64,000 bases of DNA from Planctomyces sp. (lineage in GTDB: Bacteria > Planctomycetota > Planctomycetia > Planctomycetales > Planctomycetaceae). The notes below the pieces were generated by a model. The model did not search any database, was not told where the DNA came from, and saw only the letters and a list, made by a program, of their open reading frames with translations. The position numbers were made by a program, and so were the translations under genes. The DNA lies in assembly GCA_013822855.1 (NCBI GenBank), contig PNLE01000001.1, positions 1-64,000 of the forward strand, given 5' to 3'. How positions within the stretch are numbered: the stretch's first letter is position 1; each line of letters begins with the position of its first letter. Below, piece by piece: positions 38,610 through 46,350 of this stretch.

Positions 38610-40115
38610 ATGAATCCAGCGCTGACGTCCGCACCCGACGTGGCTCTCAACTTCGCCGACTACCAGACCGAAGGTTTTCACGACGAACTGTTCGGCGACG
38701 ACGATTCCCCCAGGCCGGAAGCGGGTCCGCTGATCCAACGCATCAATTCCCTCCCTCCGGGTGAGCTCATGCGTCGGCAGGCCGCCGCCGAGAGGCTGCT
38801 CCTGCAGTTGGGGATCACCTTCAATGTCTATGGGGACAACCAGGGGGCCGAGCGGATCTTCCCGTTCGACATCGTGCCGCGGATCGTCCAGGCCCACGAA
38901 TGGGAGTGGATCGAGAAGGGACTCAAGCAGCGGATCCAGGCACTGAACCTGTTCATCAACGACATCTACCACGACCAGCAGATCATCAAGGATGGCATCA
39001 TCCCCTCCGAGACGTTGCTGGAGGCCACGAGCTATCGTGCTCAATGCCACGGCCTCAACCCGCCGCACGGGATCTGGTGCCATGTCACCGGTACCGATCT
39101 GGTTCGGGGAGGCGACGGCCAGGTCTACGTGCTCGAAGACAACCTGCGGTGCCCGTCCGGTGTGTCGTATGTCCTGCAGAACCGTTCGATCATGAAGAGG
39201 ACTTTTCCCCAGGTCTTCGATATGAGCCGAGTCCGGCCCGTGGGGGATTACCCGCTACGGCTTTTGAGGATGCTCGAACATCTCTCTCCGCGTGATGTCG
39301 CGAACCCGCGGGTGGTGGTTCTGACGCCGGGGGTCTTCAACTCGGCCTACTACGAGCACTCGTTCCTGGCCCAGCAGATGGGGATCGAACTCGTCGAAGG
39401 CCGGGATCTCGTGGTCACGGGCGGGCGGGTCTTCATGCGCACGACGTCGGGCTTGGAACCGGTGGATGTGATCTACCGCCGGATCGACGACGACTTCATC
39501 GACCCCAAAGCCTTCCGCCCCGATTCGATGCTGGGTGTCGAGGGGCTGATGGATGTCTATCGCGCGGGCCGGGTTGCTCTGGCCAACGCGCCGGGGACGG
39601 GTGTGGCCGACGACAAGGTGATCTACGCCTATGTCCCCAAGATCATCAAGTACTACTTGAACGAAGAACCGATCATTCCCAACGTGCCGACCTACATCTG
39701 CGAGAACCCCGAGGAGCGAGAGTATGTGCTGGCCCACCTTGGCGATTTGGTGGTGAAGGCGGCCAACGAGTCGGGAGGCTACGGCATGCTGGTGGGGCCG
39801 CATTCGACCAAGGAGCAGCAGGCCCAATTCGCCGAACTGATCCAGGCGAATCCCCGAAACTACATCGCCCAGCCCACACTGTCGCTCTCGCGCGTGCCAA
39901 CGATCTGCGGCGACCGGTTTGAAGGCCGGCATGTCGATTTGAGGCCATACATCCTCTATGGTAAGGAAATCTTCGTGCTTCCCGGCGGATTGACGCGGGT
40001 CGCACTGCGGAAGGGGTCGCTCGTGGTCAATTCCTCCCAAGGCGGTGGAAGCAAGGACACATGGGTCATCGCGACCACACAGGAACAACTGCAGCCGCAA
40101 TCGACAGCACCTTGA
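38610..40115 (+). CDS. Circularly permuted ATP-grasp protein (DUF404/DUF407 type)
   Basis: 501 residues, the stand-alone counterpart of the first 515 residues of the 34843 gene. Shared or family blocks are RIFPFDIVPRIVQAHEWEWI, DGQVYVLEDNLRCPSGVSYV, VVLTPGVFNSAYYEHSFLAQ, EPVDVIYRRIDDDFIDPKAF, IPNVPTYICENPEEREYVL, LVVKAANESGGYGMLVG and FVLPGGLTRVALRKGSLVVN. The Lys in VVKAANESGGYG and the acidic residues in YRRIDDDF are plausible nucleotide and metal contacts, by family analogy. AGGA lies about 8 bases before the ATG. It lies between its expected partners, a transglutaminase and an alpha-E protein. The ligated substrate is unknown. Confidence 0.92.
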   Translation: MNPALTSAPDVALNFADYQTEGFHDELFGDDDSPRPEAGPLIQRINSLPPGELMRRQAAAERLLLQLGITFNVYGDNQGAERIFPFDIVPRIVQAHEWEWIEKGLKQRIQALNLFINDIYHDQQIIKDGIIPSETLLEATSYRAQCHGLNPPHGIWCHVTGTDLVRGGDGQVYVLEDNLRCPSGVSYVLQNRSIMKRTFPQVFDMSRVRPVGDYPLRLLRMLEHLSPRDVANPRVVVLTPGVFNSAYYEHSFLAQQMGIELVEGRDLVVTGGRVFMRTTSGLEPVDVIYRRIDDDFIDPKAFRPDSMLGVEGLMDVYRAGRVALANAPGTGVADDKVIYAYVPKIIKYYLNEEPIIPNVPTYICENPEEREYVLAHLGDLVVKAANESGGYGMLVGPHSTKEQQAQFAELIQANPRNYIAQPTLSLSRVPTICGDRFEGRHVDLRPYILYGKEIFVLPGGLTRVALRKGSLVVNSSQGGGSKDTWVIATTQEQLQPQSTAP

Positions 40116-40212
40116 GCCTCATTAGCTTGAGCTAAATCAAGACGTACCAGAGTCCATTGATTCGCCATTGCACCACAGACCAAACTCATGTCCGTTAGTC
40201 GGAAGAACCTGA

Positions 40213-41226
40213 ATGCTCAGCCGTGTCGCCGATGCGATCTATTGGATGAGTCGCTATATCGAGCGTGCCGAAAACCTGGCGCGTTTCATGGACGTGACTT
40301 TCAACCTGATGCTGGATCTGCCGCAATCCCATCAGAACGCTTGGCCCCCGTTGGTGTACACGACCGGCGACCACGAATACTTCCGCGAGAAGTACGGCGA
40401 TGCCAACCAGGCGAGCGTCATCGAGTTCCTCGCTTTCGACCCGGACTATCCCGGTTCGATCCGCGCCTGTCTCAAACTCGCGCGGGAGAACGCCCGCTCC
40501 GTCCGCGAGACCATCTCCAGCGAGATGTGGGAGCAGCTGAACCTGTTCTACTACATGGTGCGGGAGGCCTCTTCGAACGAGCGGATCAAGGCGTCGCCGC
40601 TCGATTTTTTCCATGAGGTCAAGCAGGCCTCGCATCTCTTCAAGGGGATCACCGACGCCACGATGTCGCGGGGTGAAGGGTGGAATTTCAGCCGGTTGGG
40701 TCGCCTGCTCGAACGAGCCGACAAGACCTCCCGCATCCTTGATGTGAAGTACTATCTGTTGCTGCCGACGGTGCACGATGTCGGTTCACCGACCGACGAC
40801 CTCCAGTGGCAGGCGGTGCTGAGATCCGTCAGTGCGATGGAGATGTACTCGAAGCAGTTCCATGCCATCACACCTTCGCGGGTCGCCCAGTTCCTGCTCT
40901 TGGATCGTCACTTCCCGCGGGCGATCAACTACTCGGTGATCGGTGTTGAACACGCCCTCCATGCGATTTCCGGCACGCCGATGGACACCTTCCGAAACAC
41001 GGCTGAACAAAGAGTCGGCCAACTCCGTTCTGAGCTCGCCTACACCACGGTGGATGACGTGATCCAGCACGGCCTCCATGAATTCCTCGACCAGTTGCAG
41101 AACAAGCTCAACAAGATCGGCGAGGCGGTGCATGAGACATTCATCGCCGTCCGCCCCATCAACTCGCCCTCCCAGTCACAGTCCCAGGAGAACGGGTACC
41201 AACGACAGTCGATCTTCATCCGCTAA
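40213..41226 (+). CDS. Alpha-E domain protein (DUF403)
   Basis: A 337-residue, almost entirely helical protein starting MLSRVADAIYWMSRYIERAE, the alpha-E signature. Further conserved segments are RENARSVRETISSEMWEQLN, FHEVKQASHLFKGITDATMS, WNFSRLGRLLERADKTSRIL and LDRHFPRAINYSVIG. A Gln/Ser-rich tail follows residue about 315. The domain is found only with circularly permuted ATP-grasp and transglutaminase genes, and has no measured activity that I know of. GGAAGAA precedes the ATG. It closes the five-gene cluster; the next gene is convergent. Confidence 0.92.
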   Translation: MLSRVADAIYWMSRYIERAENLARFMDVTFNLMLDLPQSHQNAWPPLVYTTGDHEYFREKYGDANQASVIEFLAFDPDYPGSIRACLKLARENARSVRETISSEMWEQLNLFYYMVREASSNERIKASPLDFFHEVKQASHLFKGITDATMSRGEGWNFSRLGRLLERADKTSRILDVKYYLLLPTVHDVGSPTDDLQWQAVLRSVSAMEMYSKQFHAITPSRVAQFLLLDRHFPRAINYSVIGVEHALHAISGTPMDTFRNTAEQRVGQLRSELAYTTVDDVIQHGLHEFLDQLQNKLNKIGEAVHETFIAVRPINSPSQSQSQENGYQRQSIFIR

Positions 41227-41383
41227 CCAGATGGATGGAGGGAGCGGTCATGGCGAAAGCAGGCTTGGGATTCATCCTCCGCATTTGCCTCAAGTGAATG
41301 AGTTCGATTGGTGCCAGTCTTCAAAATGGGCCTGAGCGTGGCTTGCAGCGAGAAATCATCTCTCGATGGCCCTTCGAAGAACT

Positions 41384-42994
41384 CTAGCCATCCAGCATGC
41401 GGCGTTTCTGTCGGGACAGTGCACGCAATGCCTGCCAAGCGCAGATGCTCAATGCCGTCTGCGTGCCGAATATTCCCAACAGGAGCATGAAGACAATGTC
41501 GCGGGTGCGTTCGTCGGAGTAGACCGAGGGATAGGGTGGATTGATCCAGCGGACCATGACAGCAAGGATGAACAGGGTGAATGTGCCACCCGTCAACGTG
41601 GCGGCAATCGCGGCCCAAATCTTTTTCTTGCCGATGAACCACCCGAACACCACCGACATGGAGTGGAAGATCCATAAAGGCGTGGTGTGAGGCAGGAGAT
41701 CGACTAAGGTGAAGCCGTGGCTGATCGCCATTCCCAGTCCGATACCAATGGGGAACATGGTGATCCAGAACAGGATCACCGCGTGGCTGAGCATGATGAA
41801 TACGGCGGCTTCCCGAATGCGGACGGGATCCCCCATCGCTCGAATCAGCCGGGTTGCAAGTCCCGGGCCGACCGCGTGAATTGATTCATGGGCCAGAAAG
41901 CGAGCCAGGTCGTCGTGCAGATCCTCCGCTCCCAGGTAACGGTCTTCGGGCAACCTGCTGAGCGACTTCTCGCAGATCCGTGCAAGATCCACCGGAATCT
42001 CTTGACGCAATGAACGCACGGGGGAAATCAACCCGTCGCGAATCGAGGTGAGGATTTCGACGATCGAGACTCCTTGGTGGGGAGGCTTCCCAGTTAATGA
42101 TTCGTAGAGAATGGCACCTAGGCCGAAGATATCGGTCGCGGGACCGCACCCGCGCAGTCCGAACTCCAGCTGTTCGGGGGCCATGTAGTTGGGAGTTCCC
42201 ATGATGACACTGGTTCGGGTTTCAACCGCGGCCGATTCCAGCACCTTCGCTAGACCGAAATCGGTCAAGCGGGGAACATAAGGGAACTCGGCCTCGATGG
42301 AGTCCGCACCTGTGAAGTTGCTCTGGGGAAACAAGAGGACATTTGCCGGCTTCAAGTCCCGGTGCAGAATGCCCGTTTGATGGCTGTAGGAGACAGCCTT
42401 TGCGAGCTGCATCAGCATTCGGGCAGCCTCCCGTGGCGGGAGCGGGCCGTGATTTTGCAGCCAGAGGGCCAGTGTCGGCCCGGTACAAAGGGCGTAAGCG
42501 ATATAGGGTGTCGCCTCGGCTTCTCCCGCCTCGAAAGTGGCGACGATATGCGGGTGATCAAGTCGGGCGGCAGCCCGCGCTTCGAGCAGGAACCGGCGAC
42601 GGGCATCTTCCGTCAACTGGCGGTGTGGCAATGGGATCTTCAAGGCCACATCGCGGTCGAGTTGGACATCACGGGCCTGATAGACGACGGCGAAGCCGCC
42701 GCGTCCCAACAGGCGAATGATCCGGTAACGGCCAACTCTTTCAGGAAGATCGGTTGTCGACTGGGTCGCAGAGTTGGCCGCGCCATCGAGATAGGGCCTC
42801 AGCCCCGCCACAAGCTCCTGCATCTTCCTCAGTGTTTCGGCACCAATTTCAGCTGTCTTTCCGGCGGATCTCCTGAGGAGCAGAGACCGTTTCAGTTCAT
42901 CGGACAGCGACGCCAACGCCTCGATGGAACCAAACTCGGCACTTGACAGCTCTGGTTCTGCGAAGTCGTTTGAATTCTGGCGGTCATCGGTCAT
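41384..42994 (-). CDS. Membrane Ser/Thr protein kinase (PknB-like)
   Basis: 536 residues. About 90 N-terminal regulatory residues precede a complete kinase domain: Gly loop LLGRGGFAVVY, Lys119 in VALKI, catalytic Asp213 in HRDLKPANVL, Asp245 in DFG, activation-loop end GTPNYMAPEQ, and later TDIFGLGAILYESLTG. After a short juxtamembrane segment there are four predicted membrane helices (about 400-520), for example VFIMLSHAVILFWITMFPIG and VFMLLLGIFGTQTALSICAW. There is no extracellular sensor domain. ATG 42994 follows GGAG; an upstream in-frame start at 43045 would add 17 residues. It is convergent with the ligase cluster. Substrates unknown. Confidence 0.9.
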   Translation of the reverse strand: MTDDRQNSNDFAEPELSSAEFGSIEALASLSDELKRSLLLRRSAGKTAEIGAETLRKMQELVAGLRPYLDGAANSATQSTTDLPERVGRYRIIRLLGRGGFAVVYQARDVQLDRDVALKIPLPHRQLTEDARRRFLLEARAAARLDHPHIVATFEAGEAEATPYIAYALCTGPTLALWLQNHGPLPPREAARMLMQLAKAVSYSHQTGILHRDLKPANVLLFPQSNFTGADSIEAEFPYVPRLTDFGLAKVLESAAVETRTSVIMGTPNYMAPEQLEFGLRGCGPATDIFGLGAILYESLTGKPPHQGVSIVEILTSIRDGLISPVRSLRQEIPVDLARICEKSLSRLPEDRYLGAEDLHDDLARFLAHESIHAVGPGLATRLIRAMGDPVRIREAAVFIMLSHAVILFWITMFPIGIGLGMAISHGFTLVDLLPHTTPLWIFHSMSVVFGWFIGKKKIWAAIAATLTGGTFTLFILAVMVRWINPPYPSVYSDERTRDIVFMLLLGIFGTQTALSICAWQALRALSRQKRRMLDG

Positions 42995-43267
42995 GCAGAC
43001 TCCGAGAATGGGTTCGCCAGTTGAATGTTTCGTACGATGCGACATCTCGGCTGAAGGTGGAGAGAGTCGGGAAAAATTCGCTCCAAGCGAGCATAACTTA
43101 TGTGTAGTGGACGTGTCACCAGATCGACTTGGATCACAAGAGGTTGTCGACGGAAGATTTGAGTTCTGATCAAGATGAATCGATCGCTGGCATCAAAGTT
43201 GGCCAACTCGTACCCTGCCAACGACAACAGAACCTGCCATCTCGACATCTATCCCAAGGGGCCACTC

Positions 43268-44323
43268 GTGCCTGTGATTGCCATTGCGAAATTGACGACC
43301 TTTGCAAATGAGTTGTTTCAAGCAGCGGGTGTGGGGGAAACCGATGCGGCCCAGATGGCGGCGAGCCTCGTCGACGCCAACCTCCGGGGGCACGACTCCC
43401 ACGGCGTCATGCGGATAGCCTCGTACATCGATCAGATCCAACAGGGGCGAATCTTCCCAACGGAGCGACTGGAGATCCTCAAGGAGTCGGCCTCGTCGAT
43501 CGTCGCCGACGGTCATTGGGGATTGGGGCTGGTGCTGGCTCATCAACTCGTCGACCGCATGATCGACAAAGCGGCCCACTCGGCGGTCGTCATCGGGACA
43601 CTCCAGCGGTCGTCGCATATTGGACGGCTGGGGGAATACGCTGAAAAATTCGCTGCCAAAGGTCTCGTCTCGATGGCGCTCGCCAACACGCACGGCGCGG
43701 CCCAGCGCGTGGCCCCCGTCGGCGGCAAGCGGCCCCGGTTGGGAACCAACCCGATCTGCATCGGAGTTCCCGGCGGGACGAGCGGCCCGTTCGTCTTTGA
43801 CATCGGCACCAGTGCCACGGCGGAAGGGAAAGTTCGCGTCAAAAAGATCGCAGGGGAAGCCGTACCGCCGGGGTGGATCCTCGACCCCGAAGGCAACCCC
43901 AGCACCGATCCCAACCAGCTCTACGGCAATCCACCCGGCACCATCCTGCCCCTGGGCGGAGACCAGGCCTATAAGGGTTTCGGGCTCGCTTTCATGATCG
44001 AAATGCTCTGCGGCGGGATGTCCGGCGGCCAATGCGCCTATCCCAATCCGCCGGCCCCGATTGGCAACTGCGGGTGGTTCATGGCGATCTCGCCCGACTT
44101 CTTCGCCGGAACGGAACACCTCTTGCAGGAAGTTCGCCAGTTGGAGGAATACGTGCGGAGTGTCCCCAAGATCGATGAATCGAAAACGATCACGCTGCCG
44201 GGTGATCCCGAGCGGGCGGTGCTGGCGGCTCGGTCGTCGACGGGAATTCCCCTCGATGAAGGGAACTGGAAGGCACTCGTTACGCTAGGCGAAAAGCTTG
44301 GAGTAGCGGCGCCTGCCGTTTGA
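43268..44323 (+). CDS. Ldh2/malate-lactate dehydrogenase family oxidoreductase
   Basis: A 351-residue NAD(P)-dependent 2-hydroxyacid dehydrogenase of the YlbC/ComC/malate (Ldh2) family. The catalytic His is in the signature RGHDSHGVMRI (His42/His45). Nucleotide and substrate segments are SMALANTHGAAQRVAPVGGK, LGTNPICIGVPGG, DIGTSATAEGKV and GDQAYKGFGLAFMIEMLCGG. Family substrates include malate, lactate, ureidoglycolate and diketogulonate; none can be chosen here. GTG 43268 follows AAGGGG at ideal spacing and gives the usual N-terminus, so it is preferred to ATG 43175. It is followed on the same strand by a uronate-epimerase-like gene. Confidence 0.87.
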   Translation: MPVIAIAKLTTFANELFQAAGVGETDAAQMAASLVDANLRGHDSHGVMRIASYIDQIQQGRIFPTERLEILKESASSIVADGHWGLGLVLAHQLVDRMIDKAAHSAVVIGTLQRSSHIGRLGEYAEKFAAKGLVSMALANTHGAAQRVAPVGGKRPRLGTNPICIGVPGGTSGPFVFDIGTSATAEGKVRVKKIAGEAVPPGWILDPEGNPSTDPNQLYGNPPGTILPLGGDQAYKGFGLAFMIEMLCGGMSGGQCAYPNPPAPIGNCGWFMAISPDFFAGTEHLLQEVRQLEEYVRSVPKIDESKTITLPGDPERAVLAARSSTGIPLDEGNWKALVTLGEKLGVAAPAV

Positions 44324-44345
44324 ACCAAGTAAGCGGCGAGGGATT

Positions 44346-44363
44346 GGTGCGTTGTCACGCACC
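44346..44363. repeat. Short inverted repeat in ldh-uxaE gap
   Basis: GGTGCGT and ACGCACC arms around TGTC, 22 bases after the ldh-like stop and 41 before the next ATG. No U-run follows, so it is not a typical terminator. Elements of this shape often recur in intergenic DNA; only one copy was noticed here. Confidence 0.45.
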
Positions 44364-44404
44364 CTACAAAAATGCATACGGCATATGAGACAAGAGGTTG
44401 CAGC

Positions 44405-45670
44405 ATGAGTGCGAGTTGTTTGGGGTTGGCACCGAGTTTCGGGTTCGGGGATCGTACGGGGCTGGCCACGCCGGGGCACATCGCGGCCATGAAGGCGAGC
44501 GGTGCCGGGATCCTGCCGATCTTTGCACAGCAATCGATCCGCGAGATGGCCCGCACGGGCCGGACAGCTTCGCAGGTGATGGAGGATGCCTTCCGCGCGG
44601 TGCGGGCCGCTCATTGGGAAGGACCCGTCGGCGCGGACGCCGATCATCTCAAGACGGAGGCCGATGTCGACGTGACGGCCGAAGCCGGCTTTGTCTTCTT
44701 CACGATTGACCCATCCGCCGAAGTCGATCAAAAGGCGGACAATTACTCGTTCGATGAACTCAAGTACCGCTTCCACGACGCCCGCGAGTTCGCGCCGTGG
44801 GTCGATGCGTACGCGGGCAAGCAGGTGAAGCTCTCGACCGGGACCGTCATCGACATGACAGAGCCGGTTATCATGCGTGCCGCTGTGAAGTACGGAAAGG
44901 CGATCCAGCTGGCGATCCGACTGGGACGCTACATCCAGGCTGTGCAGGACCGCGCCGGTCGAGGGTGCGAGATCGAATTGAGCATCGACGAAACCGACCA
45001 GCCGACCACCGCCGCCGAACATTTCATCATCGCCCAGCAACTGCTGACCGCCGGGGTCAGGGTGGTGAGCCTCGCCCCACGATTCATCGGCGAATTCGAA
45101 AAGGGTGTCGATTTCAAGGGAGATCTCATCGCCCTCGAACGCTCACTAGCCGATCATGCGGCCATCGCCAAGGTCGTCGGCCCCTACAAACTGAGCCTGC
45201 ATTCGGGTTCTGACAAGCTGACTGTCTATCGGCAACTGGCCAGGCTCACCGGGGGCATGTTCCATGTCAAAACAGCAGGAACCAGCTACCTCGAAGCCTT
45301 GCGTGTCGTTTCGATCGTGGCACCGGCGGAGTTCCGACAACTCGTGACGTTCGCGCGGGAGCGGTACAACGTCGACCGGGCCACTTATCACGTCTCGGCC
45401 ACTTTGGAGAACGTCCCTTCGGCCGACGATACTCCGGACGACCACCGCCTGAGGCAGCTCTACCTCGAAGACTGGGCCGATGTCTTGCCAGGCCGGGGAT
45501 TCACCGCACCGGGCCGACAAATTCTGCACTGCACCTTCGGCAGCACATTGCAGGATCCCCACTGGGGACCGCTGGTCGCGCAGATCCTGCGGGAACACCC
45601 CGCGGTCTACAGCGATGTCCTCCAGACGCATTTCGTGAAGCATCTGGAAACACTGAAGGCGGGGATGTGA
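44405..45670 (+). CDS. Tagaturonate epimerase family protein (UxaE-like)
   Basis: 421 residues that I match to the UxaE/tagaturonate epimerase family, known from Thermotoga for interconverting D-tagaturonate and D-fructuronate in galacturonate use. Family-like blocks are GLAPSFGFGDRTGLATPGHI, GPVGADADHLKTEADVDVTA, DQKADNYSFDEL, IELSIDETDQPTTAAEHFII, RFIGEFEKGVDFKGDL and YKLSLHSGSDKLTVY. Repeated His/Asp/Glu clusters (ADADHLKTEAD, IDETD, HSGSDK) would suit metal and sugar-acid binding. AGAGG precedes ATG 44405. With the Ldh2-type enzyme upstream, a uronate or sugar-acid pathway is plausible. The identification is from memory of the family, so the exact substrate is uncertain. Confidence 0.72.
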   Translation: MSASCLGLAPSFGFGDRTGLATPGHIAAMKASGAGILPIFAQQSIREMARTGRTASQVMEDAFRAVRAAHWEGPVGADADHLKTEADVDVTAEAGFVFFTIDPSAEVDQKADNYSFDELKYRFHDAREFAPWVDAYAGKQVKLSTGTVIDMTEPVIMRAAVKYGKAIQLAIRLGRYIQAVQDRAGRGCEIELSIDETDQPTTAAEHFIIAQQLLTAGVRVVSLAPRFIGEFEKGVDFKGDLIALERSLADHAAIAKVVGPYKLSLHSGSDKLTVYRQLARLTGGMFHVKTAGTSYLEALRVVSIVAPAEFRQLVTFARERYNVDRATYHVSATLENVPSADDTPDDHRLRQLYLEDWADVLPGRGFTAPGRQILHCTFGSTLQDPHWGPLVAQILREHPAVYSDVLQTHFVKHLETLKAGM

Positions 45671-45717
45671 CGCCCCGCTTCTATCGACCTAGTACGTCCA
45701 AAGAGTGACCATACAGG

Positions 45718-46002
45718 TCACTTGTGGTAGCCCAGAGATGTCATCACGTTGAAGAGTTCTTCAAAGGTGATGAAGCGGCGGCGATGCTCCATTTTGTATT
45801 GATCGACGGCTTGAGCCAGTTCGGCCACTTCCGGCTTCATGGAGCTGGGAGTGGTGGTGAACTGGCGGCGTTCAGGGCCGCCGGGCCGTCCTTCCGGGCG
45901 CGGAGCACGACGATCGGCGAACTGCGAAGCCGTCTCGGGCTGGTAACCGAAGCGTGGCTCGCCAACCGCAGTTGTATCAAGAGAAGTCTGAACAGTGTCC
46001 AT
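45718..46002 (-). CDS. Small conserved planctomycete-type protein
   Basis: 94 residues. The N-terminal 50 are Thr/Pro/Gly/Arg-rich and likely disordered (RRAPRPEGRPGGPERRQF). The C-terminal 40 form a compact helical segment, EVAELAQAVDQYKMEHRRRF followed by ITFEELFNVMTSLGYHK. I recall similar ends, ELA-AIDxYKxxHRRRFITxEExLxVxxSLGYHK, in planctomycete hypothetical proteins. No cysteines, signal or membrane helix. GGAG lies about 8 bases before the ATG. It is transcribed alone, convergent with the uxaE-like gene and divergent from gpsA. The basic HRRRF motif might contact nucleic acid, but that is a guess. Confidence 0.75.
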   Translation of the reverse strand: MDTVQTSLDTTAVGEPRFGYQPETASQFADRRAPRPEGRPGGPERRQFTTTPSSMKPEVAELAQAVDQYKMEHRRRFITFEELFNVMTSLGYHK

Positions 46003-46097
46003 CGAAGATGCTCCAGGCGCGGAGATCGAAGTCTGAGAATAATGGCCAGCCGCAATCTGTCAATTCCCATTCAAAGCTAGGTCGTGTCTGAAGGAAT

Positions 46098-46140
46098 GCA
46101 AATTCCGTATAGGGAAAATCCCTCCCACCTCAGAATTTGC
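46098..46140. promoter_or_regulatory. Nested inverted repeat between small gene and gpsA
   Basis: Outer arms GCAAATTC (46098-46105) and GAATTTGC (46133-46140) enclose an inner hairpin AGGGA-AAA-TCCCT (46111-46123). It lies within the 348-base divergent gap (46003-46350), 96 bases from the small gene's start. It could be an operator or a leader RNA structure on either transcript. Nothing else stands out in the gap. Confidence 0.4.
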
Positions 46141-46350
46141 CGGTGTGTGAGGCGGTTCAGATGATGCCCATCCTCCTCCAACCCTTCGATATCTCAGATC
46201 ACTTGGCACCGAGTGTCCCAGCGAATGGATCTGTGTCGCTTCCCCTCACGCATCATTTCGGTTATCACGCGAAAGGCCAATCAGCATAAAGAGATAGGCC
46301 TGCACCACACTCGTCGGCGAATCACTTTCCCGACGGATTGGAACCCCCGA

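Noticed and set aside
44346-44363. Hairpin after ldh-like gene as a terminator
   Set aside because: The stem is only 7 bases and is followed by CTACAAAAA, not a U-run, so it is listed only as a repeat.
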